Assembly (NCBI GenBank): GCA_027488815.1
Contig: JAIYAX010000006.1
Location: 98,185 to 162,184 of the forward strand
DNA from: Cytophagaceae bacterium
GTDB taxonomy: Bacteria > Bacteroidota > Bacteroidia > Cytophagales > JAIYAX01
Length of the DNA: 64,000 nt
Direction: 5' to 3'
Notes under the pieces: generated by a model
What the model saw: only the letters and a program-made list of their open reading frames with translations
Databases searched by the model: none
What the model was told of the DNA's origin: nothing
Position numbers and translations under genes: made by a program
Part shown: piece after piece, positions 8,087-16,305 of the stretch
How positions within the stretch are numbered: position 1 is the first letter of the stretch
Layout of the letters: every line of letters begins with the position of its first letter

Positions 8087-8650
8087 CTACATTGCCTGCC
8101 AAAGCCTGGAACCCGGAGATTCTTTTTCTGTTGGATCTGCTTTGCGGATAGTTTTTAGCCAACCGGAAGGTATATTCACCAAAATAGACTGAGCCAGTAA
8201 CTCAAAACGCACCCTTACCCTGAATTCTCCATGAAGTGAAACCAATTCTCCTTTCATTCCCATCATAGGGCCAGCATTCACTTCCACAAGATCGCCTGGT
8301 TCAAAATCCTGCTCGACCACTTCCATATCTATTTCCTCAAGCAACAAACGTCTTACAAGAGTGATCTGCTCCGGTGGAATAGCAACTGCTTTTCGTTCAA
8401 AAGTGATAAACCTTACAACTCCATAGGTCTGAAGTACTTTCATGTATTCTAACTCGGAAACAAAAACAAACAGATAGGAACGAAACAGTGGCTCTTCGAC
8501 CCATTTCTTCCGGTCACTCCATTGTTTAAGTCTTTTTTGAAGGGGAAGGTAGCATTCAATGCCCTGTCTTTTCAGTTGATCTTCGACCTTCTTCTCAGCA
8601 CGGGCATTGGTGTATATGGCATACCAGCTATACGCCGGAACTTTATTCAT
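8087..8650 (-). CDS. UpxY/NusG-like transcription antiterminator of the polysaccharide locus
   Basis: A 187-aa NusG paralogue. The N-terminal NGN domain reads SWYAIYTNARAEKKVEDQL, EPLFRSYLFVFV and GVVRFITFE; the C-terminal KOW region is EPGDLVEVNAGPMMGMKGEL. Specialised NusG proteins of the UpxY type travel as the first gene of Bacteroidota capsule operons and help RNA polymerase read through long 5' regions and operons. Here it is first in the minus-strand export operon, directly ahead of the wza and wzc genes, fitting an operon-specific elongation factor. A -7 box (TACTTTTG) lies 39 bp upstream of the ATG. Confidence 0.9.
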   Translation of the reverse strand: MNKVPAYSWYAIYTNARAEKKVEDQLKRQGIECYLPLQKRLKQWSDRKKWVEEPLFRSYLFVFVSELEYMKVLQTYGVVRFITFERKAVAIPPEQITLVRRLLLEEIDMEVVEQDFEPGDLVEVNAGPMMGMKGELVSLHGEFRVRVRFELLAQSILVNIPSGWLKTIRKADPTEKESPGSRLWQAM

Positions 8651-8688
8651 TTGATTTAAGCTAGCGATTATTCATTCTACAAGGTACT

Positions 8689-8696
8689 CAAAAGTA
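8689..8696 (-). promoter_or_regulatory. -7 box TACTTTTG for the polysaccharide operon
   Basis: Matches the Bacteroidota TAnnTTTG consensus, in the gap between radA and the UpxY-like gene; predicted start near 8682 gives a leader of about 30 nt. No clear -33 TTTG at 18-20 bp. Confidence 0.5.
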
Positions 8697-8706
8697 ATTC
8701 GAAGGT

Positions 8707-10080
8707 TCAAAGCAAGGCCTGGTATACTTCATCTAGCCGGTCTACAGGTACCACTTTGATCTTGGTTTTTCGTGGCTCCAGACTTTTCAGGCTGTAACTG
8801 CTGATATAAATCTGTTCAAAGCCCAGTTTCTCTGCCTCAGCCACTCTGTTCTCAATTTTAGCTACAGGACGCACCTCACCGCCAAGACCTATTTCTGCGC
8901 TGAAACAAACTCCATCGGGCAGGCTCTGGTCCTCAAATGAAGATAGAATGGCCATGCAAACAGCCAGATCGATGGCTGGGTCCTCCAGTCGAATTCCTCC
9001 GGTCACATTGAGATAAACATCATGCAAACCCATTCGTTTTCCTCCTCTTTTCTCCAGAACTGCCAGCAACATTTGCAATCTTTTCAGATCATAACCGGTG
9101 ACTGAACGCTGAGGAGTTCCATAGGTAGCCGGACTGACAAGTGCCTGAAGTTCAACCAAAAAAGGTCTGTTACCCTCTATGGCCGATGCTATAGCTACCC
9201 CGCTTAGCTTATCCTGTCGGTGGCTGAGCAATATTTCGGAAGGATTACTTACTTCTCTTAGTCCTGAGCCCTGCATTTCATAAATCCCTAGCTCAGAGGT
9301 CGACCCAAACCGGTTTTTTATGGTTCGTAATATTCTGTAATTCAGATGACGGTCACCCTCAAATTGCAATACAGTATCAACCATATGCTCCAGTACTTTC
9401 GGCCCCGCAAGGGTACCCTCTTTGGTAATGTGTCCAATGAGAAATACGGGTGTATTGCTCTCTTTTGCAAATTTCATCAGCTCAGCAGTGCATTCTCTTA
9501 CCTGCGAAATACTGCCAGCTGCGGACTCAATAAATGCTGATTGAAGGGTTTGAATAGAGTCAATGATCAAGAGGTCTGGCTGAAGCAGCTCGATTTGTTT
9601 GAATAGGTTCTGAGTATTGGTTTCAGCGAACAGGTAGCATTCTTCTGATAATGAGCCCAGTCGCTTCGCTCTCATGAGGATTTGTTCTTCACTCTCCTCA
9701 CCTGAGACATAAAGTACTTTGAGTTGATTTAGCTTCACAGCTATCTGCAAAAGCAAGGTGGATTTGCCTATACCGGGCTCACCTCCGATCAAAACCAGAC
9801 TTCCTGGAACGATACCTCCTCCAAGTACCCGGTCAAATTCCAGATTCCCAGTCGTGATTCTTGTCAGTGGCGCACCAACACTGATTTCAGTAAGCCTGCG
9901 GGGCTTAGAGGCAACGATGCTGCTACCTGCTGGCTTCCAACTACCCGGCTTTGACTCTTCTTTTTGAATTAACTCCTCGACAAAGGTATTCCAGGAGTTA
10001 CAAGCCGGACAGCGACCCAGCCATTTGGGGGAGTTGTATCCACAGCTTTGGCAGAAATACGCTGACTTTGTTTTTACCAT
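8707..10080 (-). CDS. radA: DNA repair protein RadA
   Basis: About 457 aa from ATG 10080. The track start at 10158 is rejected: the TACTTTTG -7 box at 10088-10095 lies inside that extension, and MVKTKSAYFCQSCG is the usual RadA N-terminus. Features in order are a C4 zinc finger (CQSCGYNSPKWLGRCPAC), RecA-like ATPase with Walker A GGEPGIGKST, the RadA-specific KNRFGS motif (TIKNRFGSTSELG), and a C-terminal Lon-protease-like domain. RadA is a hexameric branch-migration helicase acting in recombination intermediates. Divergent from the GyrI-like gene. The assignment is certain. Confidence 0.97.
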   Translation of the reverse strand: MVKTKSAYFCQSCGYNSPKWLGRCPACNSWNTFVEELIQKEESKPGSWKPAGSSIVASKPRRLTEISVGAPLTRITTGNLEFDRVLGGGIVPGSLVLIGGEPGIGKSTLLLQIAVKLNQLKVLYVSGEESEEQILMRAKRLGSLSEECYLFAETNTQNLFKQIELLQPDLLIIDSIQTLQSAFIESAAGSISQVRECTAELMKFAKESNTPVFLIGHITKEGTLAGPKVLEHMVDTVLQFEGDRHLNYRILRTIKNRFGSTSELGIYEMQGSGLREVSNPSEILLSHRQDKLSGVAIASAIEGNRPFLVELQALVSPATYGTPQRSVTGYDLKRLQMLLAVLEKRGGKRMGLHDVYLNVTGGIRLEDPAIDLAVCMAILSSFEDQSLPDGVCFSAEIGLGGEVRPVAKIENRVAEAEKLGFEQIYISSYSLKSLEPRKTKIKVVPVDRLDEVYQALL

Positions 10081-10087
10081 GAGTGAA

Positions 10088-10095
10088 CAAAAGTA
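10088..10095 (-). promoter_or_regulatory. -7 box TACTTTTG of radA, 7 nt from the ATG
   Basis: Perfect TAnnTTTG on the minus strand with seven bases to ATG 10080, implying transcription starts at or next to the initiation codon. Confidence 0.6.
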
Positions 10096-10172
10096 CACAG
10101 CAGGCCATGATTTATTGATCCTTATCTGATGACATAGCCTGATTTGCTCATGAATCAATCCTTAAGACCAGC

Positions 10173-10180
10173 TACCTTTG
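10173..10180 (+). promoter_or_regulatory. -7 box TACCTTTG, 7 nt from the ATG
   Basis: Perfect TAnnTTTG followed by TTTTGTC and ATG 10188. A TTTG at 10143 is too far (26 bp) to be a standard -33 box. Confidence 0.55.
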
Positions 10181-10187
10181 TTTTGTC

Positions 10188-10718
10188 ATGAAAAAAGCCT
10201 GGATCATTGTCATTTCTCTGGCAGCGGCATTGCTGCTCACCCTATTGCTTTGGTATTACCGTCTTGGTGGTTTTAATGATCCTGTCTTAAGTGAGGCTGA
10301 GGAAGGACCGTTTTATTTGGCAGGAGTCTATTATGAAGGCCATGTAAAAGATCCTTCCATGAGTGCTTTATTCGATAGTTGCTATGCGAAAGTGGAAAGA
10401 GCTGAACTCCCGGGCACTTTGGCCTCTCACTTTATGAACGATCCAAATGCTTCCAAAGGAATGATCAAAGCATTTATTGGTGTTGCCTTTTCAGATAGCC
10501 TTCATCCTCTCCCCAAAGGGTACCAATGGCATGTATTTCCAAAAAAGTCAGGGCTAAAAGCCAGCCTGGAGGCTCATTTCATGCTTGCACCAGTGAAAAT
10601 CTACCCTGCTTTGGAGGAGTTGGCCGCTCAGAAAAAGAAAAAACTTGCAGATGAAAGTCTGGAGCTATACCCCAGCGATAAACAAGTACTTGTACTTTGT
10701 CCGTATATTGAGGAGTAA
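10188..10718 (+). CDS. Membrane-anchored GyrI-like (small-molecule-binding fold) protein
   Basis: A 176-aa protein with one N-terminal membrane segment (AWIIVISLAAALLLTLLLWYY, residues 4-24). The remainder lies outside the cytoplasm and resembles a GyrI/effector-binding domain: FYLAGVYYEGHV opens the fold, IKAFIGVAFSD and HVFPKKSGLKASLEAHF form the repeated beta-alpha pattern, and the end has KKLADESLELYPSDKQVLVLCPYIEE. Such domains bind hydrophobic or cationic small molecules, but the ligand cannot be predicted. It is followed 20 bp later by the PspC gene. Family assignment is by pattern only; a generic hypothetical protein remains possible. Confidence 0.6.
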   Translation: MKKAWIIVISLAAALLLTLLLWYYRLGGFNDPVLSEAEEGPFYLAGVYYEGHVKDPSMSALFDSCYAKVERAELPGTLASHFMNDPNASKGMIKAFIGVAFSDSLHPLPKGYQWHVFPKKSGLKASLEAHFMLAPVKIYPALEELAAQKKKKLADESLELYPSDKQVLVLCPYIEE

Positions 10719-10738
10719 TTAACTAAACGCTGAAACCT

Positions 10739-10921
10739 ATGGAAAAGAAACTGACCCGTTCTTTTAATCAAAAAATGCTTGCCGGAGTGTGTGGAGGTAT
10801 TGCAGAATATTTTGGCTGGGATGTTACCATCGTGCGAGTTGTCTTTGTTTTAGGCATCTTTTTAGGGCTAAGCACATTGGCTCTTTATGTGGTACTGTTG
10901 CTTCTGATGCCTCAATCTTAA
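10739..10921 (+). CDS. PspC-domain membrane protein
   Basis: A 60-aa protein that is almost exactly one PspC domain: KLTRSFNQKMLAGVCGGIAE then YFGWDVTIVRVVFVL and a hydrophobic segment (GIFLGLSTLALYVVLLLLM). PspC domains sit in the inner membrane and relate to envelope-stress signalling. Probably co-transcribed with the GyrI-like gene. Its stop overlaps the 3' end of the convergent ABC transporter by 4 bp. Confidence 0.9.
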   Translation: MEKKLTRSFNQKMLAGVCGGIAEYFGWDVTIVRVVFVLGIFLGLSTLALYVVLLLLMPQS

Positions 10922-12777
10922 ACTTCTTCTTCCTTCTCCAGCTGTTTTTCATATAGCTCACGATAGATCCCACCCTTTTCATACAACTCATCATGGGTGC
11001 CTTGTTCCATCAAACGACCTTCATGTAGTACAATGATTTTATGGGCCAGCTTGACAGAGCTTAACCGATGAGAAATGATAATCGTCGTTCGGTTGTGGGT
11101 TACTGAGCGCAGGTTGTTCAGAATTTCATTTTCCGTACGGGTATCAACTGCGGAGAGGCAGTCGTCCAAAATCAACACTTCCGGGTCTCTAACCAAGGCT
11201 CTGGCAATAGATACCCTTTGTTTTTGTCCACCTGACAAGGTAATACCCCTCTCTCCCAGCATGGTTTCAAATCCTTTTGGAAACCTATTTACATTTTCAG
11301 CCAAATCAGCCCTTTTTGCAGCCTGCTGCATTGCTTCGTCACTTTCCTGATCGGCACCAAACAAGATGTTTTGCCTGATGGTGTCAGAAAAGAGGAAAAC
11401 ATCTTGTGGCACATAACCAATATGTGAGCGTAGGTACGTAACGTCGTAGGCACTCAACGGTTGGCCATCCAGAAGGATCTGCCCATTATCCGGATCCATC
11501 ATCCGGCAGAGCAGATTGGCGATGGTGCTTTTGCCTGCCCCTGTGGTGCCAACAATAGCCAGTGTTTCACCTTCAGGCACTTCAAAACTCAGGTCTGCCA
11601 CAGCATGAGTGCCTGTCTCTGGGTATGTGTAACTTACTCCTTTAAAAAGGATATGCCCTGAAATGGTTGACCTAAGGCCGGAGGAAGTATGTAAAGGGTT
11701 GTGCTCATTTAGGAATTCGTTGATTCTCTTTTGGGAGGCCTCAGCCCTTTGAATGATGCTAATGGTCCAACCGAGGGAAGTAACAGGCCAGGTGAGCAAG
11801 TTCACATAGATGATAAATTCTGCTATCACCCCATTGCTGATCCGGCCCGCAGCAACTTCCATCCCGCCGATAGTGACTGCAAACAAGGTGCTAAGCCCGA
11901 TGAGGGCCATAATCAAAGGAAAAAACAAAGACTCCACCCGATTGAGCCTCATGCTTCGTTTCCAAAACTCATTGTTTTCCTCCGTAAACCGTTGGTTGGC
12001 ATGCTCCTCTCTTGAAAATGCCTTGGCTACTCTCACCCCGCTAAAGGCCTCCTGTACAAAAGTAGAGAGGTTCGAAACGCTCTCCTGAATGGCCTCTGAT
12101 CTTCTGTTAATGGTGTTATTTACAAAATAGATACTCAGTGATAGAATAGGTAGCGGCATCAGTACCCATAAAGTAAGGCTTACATTGATGCTGAACATAT
12201 AAGAAATCAGCATGATAAAGGTGACCAACAGGTTGATACCGTACATGATGGCAGGACCGGTATACATACGCACTCGTCCCACATCTTCTGATATCCTGGC
12301 CATCAGGTCCCCGGTATTGTTTCTCCTGTAAAAACTCAATGGAAGGGACTGATAATGCCTGTACATCTCGTTCTTTTGGTCAAACTCAATATGCCTTGAC
12401 ATTACAATAATGGTTTGCCTCATGAAAAACATGAAGAGCCCTCTTAATAAGGCCATGCCTAGAATTAGCAAGCCATACACCAAAACGGATTGATGGAACT
12501 GCTCTTCTATTAATCGTTTCTCTTTCCCTTCAGGGCTTGATTTGAGTTGGCTTAGAGTTCCTGCAATCAGGTCAAAGGCTTCCCGCACATAATAGGCCGG
12601 CAGGATGGAAAAAAAAGTAGAAATGATGATGAAGATAGTTCCCCCAACCAAATACCAACGGTATTGGTAAAAATAAGGATGGAGAGTGCTGAGTGCTTTC
12701 AAGAGAGATAGAGGCTGTATCTTCGAACTGAGAAAATAAAAAAAACAGAATACCTTTGCGGGGCTTTTTGTACGCAA
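10918..12777 (-). CDS. MsbA-like ABC exporter (fused permease and ATPase)
   Basis: About 619 aa, one half-transporter. Residues about 45-340 carry the six-helix exporter domain; the ATPase has Walker A GTTGAGKST, Q-loop YVPQDVFLF, signature LSGGQKQRVSIARAL, Walker B VLILDDCLSAVD and the switch His in IIISHR. The family exports lipids, peptides or drugs as homo- or heterodimers; substrate is not predictable. The start is a TTG, preceded by TACATTTG with only 5 nt between, so either the mRNA begins at that TTG or translation starts further in, near SLLKALSTLHPYF, where homology-like sequence begins. Confidence 0.9.
   Translation of the reverse strand: MRTKSPAKVFCFFYFLSSKIQPLSLLKALSTLHPYFYQYRWYLVGGTIFIIISTFFSILPAYYVREAFDLIAGTLSQLKSSPEGKEKRLIEEQFHQSVLVYGLLILGMALLRGLFMFFMRQTIIVMSRHIEFDQKNEMYRHYQSLPLSFYRRNNTGDLMARISEDVGRVRMYTGPAIMYGINLLVTFIMLISYMFSINVSLTLWVLMPLPILSLSIYFVNNTINRRSEAIQESVSNLSTFVQEAFSGVRVAKAFSREEHANQRFTEENNEFWKRSMRLNRVESLFFPLIMALIGLSTLFAVTIGGMEVAAGRISNGVIAEFIIYVNLLTWPVTSLGWTISIIQRAEASQKRINEFLNEHNPLHTSSGLRSTISGHILFKGVSYTYPETGTHAVADLSFEVPEGETLAIVGTTGAGKSTIANLLCRMMDPDNGQILLDGQPLSAYDVTYLRSHIGYVPQDVFLFSDTIRQNILFGADQESDEAMQQAAKRADLAENVNRFPKGFETMLGERGITLSGGQKQRVSIARALVRDPEVLILDDCLSAVDTRTENEILNNLRSVTHNRTTIIISHRLSSVKLAHKIIVLHEGRLMEQGTHDELYEKGGIYRELYEKQLEKEEEV
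12751..12758 (+). promoter_or_regulatory. -7 box TACCTTTG upstream of leucine dehydrogenase
   Basis: Perfect TAnnTTTG on the plus strand, giving a leader of about 50 nt to ATG 12815. It lies inside the annotated 5' end of the divergent ABC gene, supporting a shorter ABC protein. Confidence 0.5.
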
Positions 12778-12782
12778 GAGGC

Positions 12783-12790
12783 CAAATGTA
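12783..12790 (-). promoter_or_regulatory. -7 box TACATTTG upstream of the ABC exporter
   Basis: Matches TAnnTTTG on the minus strand with 5 nt to TTG 12777; no -33 box at the expected spacing. Confidence 0.4.
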
Positions 12791-12814
12791 TAACAAATAC
12801 CCCTTTCATTTCAT

Positions 12815-13912
12815 ATGGTAGAGTCCCAGGTAGCAACTAAGGAAGCCTTAACGGTTTTTAATCAAATTCAAGAATTGCAACATGAACAAGTGGTCTATTG
12901 TTTCGATGAAGCTACTGGTCTGAAAGCGATTATCGGCATCCACAACACTGTGCTGGGTCCTGCTTTGGGTGGCACCAGAATGTGGGCCTATACTTCTGAA
13001 GCTGAAGCCCTTAATGATGTCTTGAGATTGTCGAGGGGAATGACCTTCAAAGCTGCAATTTCCGGCCTAAATCTGGGGGGAGGAAAAGCGGTCATCATCG
13101 GGGATGTAAACAAGTTGAAAAACGAAGCTTTCTTACGACGCTTTGGCAAGTTTGTAAATAGTCTGGGGGGCAAATACATCACAGCAGAAGATGTGAACAT
13201 GAGTACCCGTGACATGGAGTATATCCACATGGAAACTAAACATGTAACTGGACTTCCTGAGCTTATGGGAGGTGGTGGTGATCCATCACCCGTTACAGCT
13301 TACTCTACTTATATGGGCATGAAAGCTACGGCAAAAAAGGTGTTCGGTAACGATGACCTTTCCGGTAAAAAAGTGGCTGTACAAGGAATGGGTCATGTAG
13401 GAACTTTCCTGGTGGATCTCCTGATCAAAGAAAATTGTAAAGTATATATCTCCGATATTTATGAAGACAGGCTCAAAGCCGTGGCATCTAAAACCGGTGC
13501 CACAGTGGTAGGAGCTGAAGAAATCTATGATATTGACATGGATGTATATGCACCCTGTGCCCTTGGAGCCACCCTCAACGATAATACCATCGGTCGCCTG
13601 AAGTGCAGCATAGTGGCCGGGGCTGCCAATAACCAGCTTAAAGACGAAGTGAAGCATGGACAGGCACTTATCACCAAAGGAATTTCATACGCTCCCGATT
13701 TCCTGATCAATGCCGGGGGATTAATCAATGTGTATCAGGAGTTGATCGGATACAACCGTGAAAAAGCCTATGCCAAGGCGCAAACCATTTACGATGTGAC
13801 ACTTCAGATACACAAAGTAGCCGAAGACCAAAAAATTACAACTCAGCAGGCGGCCATTCACATGGCGCTAAAGCGAATAGAAGACATAGGAAAAGTAAAA
13901 ATCAGTTACTAG
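12815..13912 (+). CDS. ldh: Leucine dehydrogenase (Glu/Leu/Phe/Val dehydrogenase family)
   Basis: A 365-aa enzyme, typical length for leucine dehydrogenase. GPALGGTRMW binds the substrate, NLGGGKAVIIGD holds the conserved lysine, ITAEDVNMS carries the catalytic aspartate, and VQGMGHVGTFLV is the NAD-binding glycine motif. The family reversibly deaminates branched-chain amino acids to 2-oxo acids with NAD+. In Bacteroidota it feeds branched-chain fatty-acid precursors, consistent with this lineage. It precedes nusB by 49 bp. Valine or phenylalanine preference cannot be excluded. Confidence 0.92.
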   Translation: MVESQVATKEALTVFNQIQELQHEQVVYCFDEATGLKAIIGIHNTVLGPALGGTRMWAYTSEAEALNDVLRLSRGMTFKAAISGLNLGGGKAVIIGDVNKLKNEAFLRRFGKFVNSLGGKYITAEDVNMSTRDMEYIHMETKHVTGLPELMGGGGDPSPVTAYSTYMGMKATAKKVFGNDDLSGKKVAVQGMGHVGTFLVDLLIKENCKVYISDIYEDRLKAVASKTGATVVGAEEIYDIDMDVYAPCALGATLNDNTIGRLKCSIVAGAANNQLKDEVKHGQALITKGISYAPDFLINAGGLINVYQELIGYNREKAYAKAQTIYDVTLQIHKVAEDQKITTQQAAIHMALKRIEDIGKVKISY

Positions 13913-13961
13913 ACCTCCCCTTTCATTGGCCTGAGTAAAGGCACACGTTCTTATTTTTATT

Positions 13962-15125
13962 ATGTTCAACAGGCGAATATTACGCTCTAAGGCAGTTCAA
14001 TTTATGTACGCTTACCTGATCGGTGAGCAGGCAAGGCATGCCTTAGCTGCTGAGTCAGCCTTTGCGGCCTTTTTGCCTGATCTGAACTCCATGCAGCCTG
14101 AAGATACTCAGGAACTGAAAGGAAAACGTGAACTTTCCAGGTTGCTTTTTGAAGAGTGGTACAAGCTCGAGCAAGCCCCTGCGGATGTTCATGTGCCGAA
14201 GGATGTAAGACAAAAAACCTGGGACACCATCTTGCAATACCGAACTCATTTACGAAAGGATAAAGAAAGTCTGCTCAGCTTTGCAAAAAAGGAGTTTGAT
14301 ACCGTATCAGATATGGTATTTTTCTGCATGCAATCCATCGACTCAATCAAAAGAGAGGCTGAGGATGAGTTAAATGGACCCGAGAGAAAAAGAAGTTCAG
14401 ATTTCCTGCTTGACCACTTTTTTTCCAATCCGTTTTTTGAGGCATTCGCTTCGTCAAAGTCATTTCAACAGAAAAGGCTTAGAACGAAAAAAACGTTTAC
14501 CGAAAACAGCTCACTTCCGGCTCGGGTATGGAGAGAAAAACTCAGCAAAGATGAGCAGTTTAAGTCTTATTGTCTGAGCGATGAGCAATCCCTTGAACAC
14601 CACGCTGACGAGATCATTCGAATACTTAAAGAAGTGATGATCAAAAGCGATGCGTTTCAACAAGCCGCTGAAGAGATTGACCTTTACTGGGAGTTTGATC
14701 AGTCGATCGTGCGCTCTCTTGCTGGCCTGGCATTGAAAGAGTGGAAAGGTGGTAAAGATCTTGAAATGCCGGAACTCTCCCCGGATTGGGAGGCAGACCT
14801 TGAGTTTTTCCTTGAATTATGCGGCCAAACGATGGAGAAACATCATGAGTTGGATGAACTGCTTCAATCCAAATTGACCAACTGGAAGCTGGACAGGATC
14901 ACGACAACAGATGAGGCTATCCTCAAATTGGCTCTTACCGAAATGATGATCTTCCCTTCGATTCCGGTCAAAGTGACCATAAATGAGTATATTGACCTGT
15001 CTAAACAATACAGCACTCCAAAAAGTAAACAGTTTATCAATGGAATGCTGGATGTAATGACCATCGAATTAAAGTCTTCCGGAAAAATCAGAAAAAGCGG
15101 AAGAGGATTGATTGACAACAAATGA
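13962..15125 (+). CDS. nusB: Transcription antitermination factor NusB (long Bacteroidota form)
   Basis: 387 aa, much longer than the 140-aa E. coli protein, as is normal in Bacteroidota. The N-terminus MFNRRILRSKAVQFMYAYL is the RNA-contacting helix start; the C-terminal third (KLTNWKLDRITTTDEAILKLALTEM, then IPVKVTINEYIDLSKQY) is the conserved NusB core, with an inserted helical region between. NusB binds boxA RNA with NusE for rRNA antitermination. First gene of the nusB-ytxH-DUF1573-yajC-ybbR-coaE cluster. A weak -7-like TATTTTTA lies 2 nt before the ATG. Confidence 0.95.
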   Translation: MFNRRILRSKAVQFMYAYLIGEQARHALAAESAFAAFLPDLNSMQPEDTQELKGKRELSRLLFEEWYKLEQAPADVHVPKDVRQKTWDTILQYRTHLRKDKESLLSFAKKEFDTVSDMVFFCMQSIDSIKREAEDELNGPERKRSSDFLLDHFFSNPFFEAFASSKSFQQKRLRTKKTFTENSSLPARVWREKLSKDEQFKSYCLSDEQSLEHHADEIIRILKEVMIKSDAFQQAAEEIDLYWEFDQSIVRSLAGLALKEWKGGKDLEMPELSPDWEADLEFFLELCGQTMEKHHELDELLQSKLTNWKLDRITTTDEAILKLALTEMMIFPSIPVKVTINEYIDLSKQYSTPKSKQFINGMLDVMTIELKSSGKIRKSGRGLIDNK

Positions 15126-15138
15126 TAACGACAAAACC

Positions 15139-15441
15139 ATGAGCGCAAAAGGCAATTTCTGGGCTTTTATGGCAGGAGCTGCCACAGGGGCCTTACTTGG
15201 GGTACTCTTTGCCCCTGACAGCGGCAAAAACACCCGTGACAAATTGAGCTTTCAATTGAAAAAGAACAGAGACCAGCTTAAAAATTTGGTCAATGAGCTG
15301 CTCGATCAGGAAAAGAACCAACCTGAAACTGCAGCCAAAACCGAAGGCAAACGAATCATCAATGATACCAAACTCAAAGCCGAGCAATTGCTTGATGATG
15401 TGGAAAGCCTGATTGGAGAAATCACCCGAAAAAAATCTTAA
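15139..15441 (+). CDS. YtxH-domain membrane protein
   Basis: About 100 aa. The N-terminal glycine-rich membrane segment GNFWAFMAGAATGALLGVLFAP followed by DSGKNTRDKLSFQLKK is the YtxH signature; the rest is a charged helix likely to form a coiled coil. The track uses a TTG at 15112 that overlaps nusB; the ATG at 15139, 13 bp after the nusB stop, is preferred. The function of YtxH proteins is poorly known (stress-related, inner membrane). Conserved neighbour of nusB and yajC in this phylum. Confidence 0.85.
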   Translation: MSAKGNFWAFMAGAATGALLGVLFAPDSGKNTRDKLSFQLKKNRDQLKNLVNELLDQEKNQPETAAKTEGKRIINDTKLKAEQLLDDVESLIGEITRKKS

Positions 15442-15475
15442 GTTTTCATCCCCCAGACTAAAAAGCTAATTCCAA

Positions 15476-15964
15476 ATGAATCTGAAATCCTTTTTGATAG
15501 GTGCTATAGTCGTATTGACGGCCGGCGCCTGCAGCGAAAAAGAAAAAGAAGAAAAAATGTCTGCCCGTGAGTTAATTGCCAATCCTGCGACGGCAAACAA
15601 TTCTGAAGGCATAGACCCAAATGCCAAAGTCCCATCGTTTGATTTCGAAGAAACCATGCATGATTTCGGAACCATCACAGCCGGCGACAAAGTAAACCAT
15701 GTGTTTCGCTTTACCAACAGTGGTGAGGTGCCTTTGGTCATTCAAAATGCCAGTGCAAGCTGCGGATGTACCGTGCCCGACTGGCCTAAAGAGCCCATCC
15801 CTCCCGGAGGCAAAGGTGAAATAAAGGTTGAGTTTGACTCCAAAGGCAAAGGAGGTCTCCAAACCAAAACCGTCACCATCATCGCTAACACACAGCCCAA
15901 TACCACCAATCTCGAAATCCGTGGAACTGTAAATCCGCCGGCAAACGAGACCAAGCCTAATTAA
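15476..15964 (+). CDS. DUF1573 lipoprotein
   Basis: 162 aa with a lipoprotein signal (SFLIGAIVVLTAGAC, lipid on Cys19). From residue 50 the DUF1573 domain shows the hallmark FEETMHDFGTITAGDKV, FRFTNSGEVPLVI and ASASCGCTVPDWP, then PPGGKGEIKVEFDSKGK. The fold is immunoglobulin-like; the CGC cysteines are invariant. Periplasmic or outer-membrane location inferred; molecular role unknown. Lies between ytxH and yajC, 25 bp before yajC. Confidence 0.9.
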   Translation: MNLKSFLIGAIVVLTAGACSEKEKEEKMSARELIANPATANNSEGIDPNAKVPSFDFEETMHDFGTITAGDKVNHVFRFTNSGEVPLVIQNASASCGCTVPDWPKEPIPPGGKGEIKVEFDSKGKGGLQTKTVTIIANTQPNTTNLEIRGTVNPPANETKPN

Positions 15965-15989
15965 CTTAAAAACAACCCTTTTCAGACAC

Positions 15990-16295
15990 ATGATTTTACT
16001 ACAAGCCTCCTCAGCCGCCCTCATTCAACAACTTGTGATGTTGGGTCTTATCGTTGTTGTATTTTATTTTTTCATGATCCGCCCTCAACAGAAAAGAAGC
16101 AAAGAGCAAAAACAATTTAAAGAAGGTATCAAAAGAGGGGACACTGTGGTGACCATCGGAGGTATGCATGGCAAAGTCTTTCAGGTAAACGATGAAACCA
16201 TCGTGCTTGAAGTAGACAAAGGCATACAATTGACCATCGAGAAGAGTGCGATCTCACTTGAGTCAACCATGAGGTTGCAAGGCAAAACCAAGTAA
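15990..16295 (+). CDS. yajC: Sec translocase accessory subunit YajC
   Basis: 101 aa: one N-terminal membrane helix (LIQQLVMLGLIVVVFYFFMI) followed by RPQQKRSKEQK and the GDTVVTIGGMHGKV motif that defines YajC. It associates with SecDF in the inner membrane. Length and motif are typical. The next gene begins 10 bp downstream. Confidence 0.95.
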   Translation: MILLQASSAALIQQLVMLGLIVVVFYFFMIRPQQKRSKEQKQFKEGIKRGDTVVTIGGMHGKVFQVNDETIVLEVDKGIQLTIEKSAISLESTMRLQGKTK

Positions 16296-16305
16296 TTAAG
16301 CTGCA

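Noticed and set aside
1899-8650. Possible phase-variation invertible promoter for the polysaccharide operon, typical of UpxY loci
   Set aside because: No inverted repeat pair was seen around 8650-8700 and no invertase gene lies in the window.
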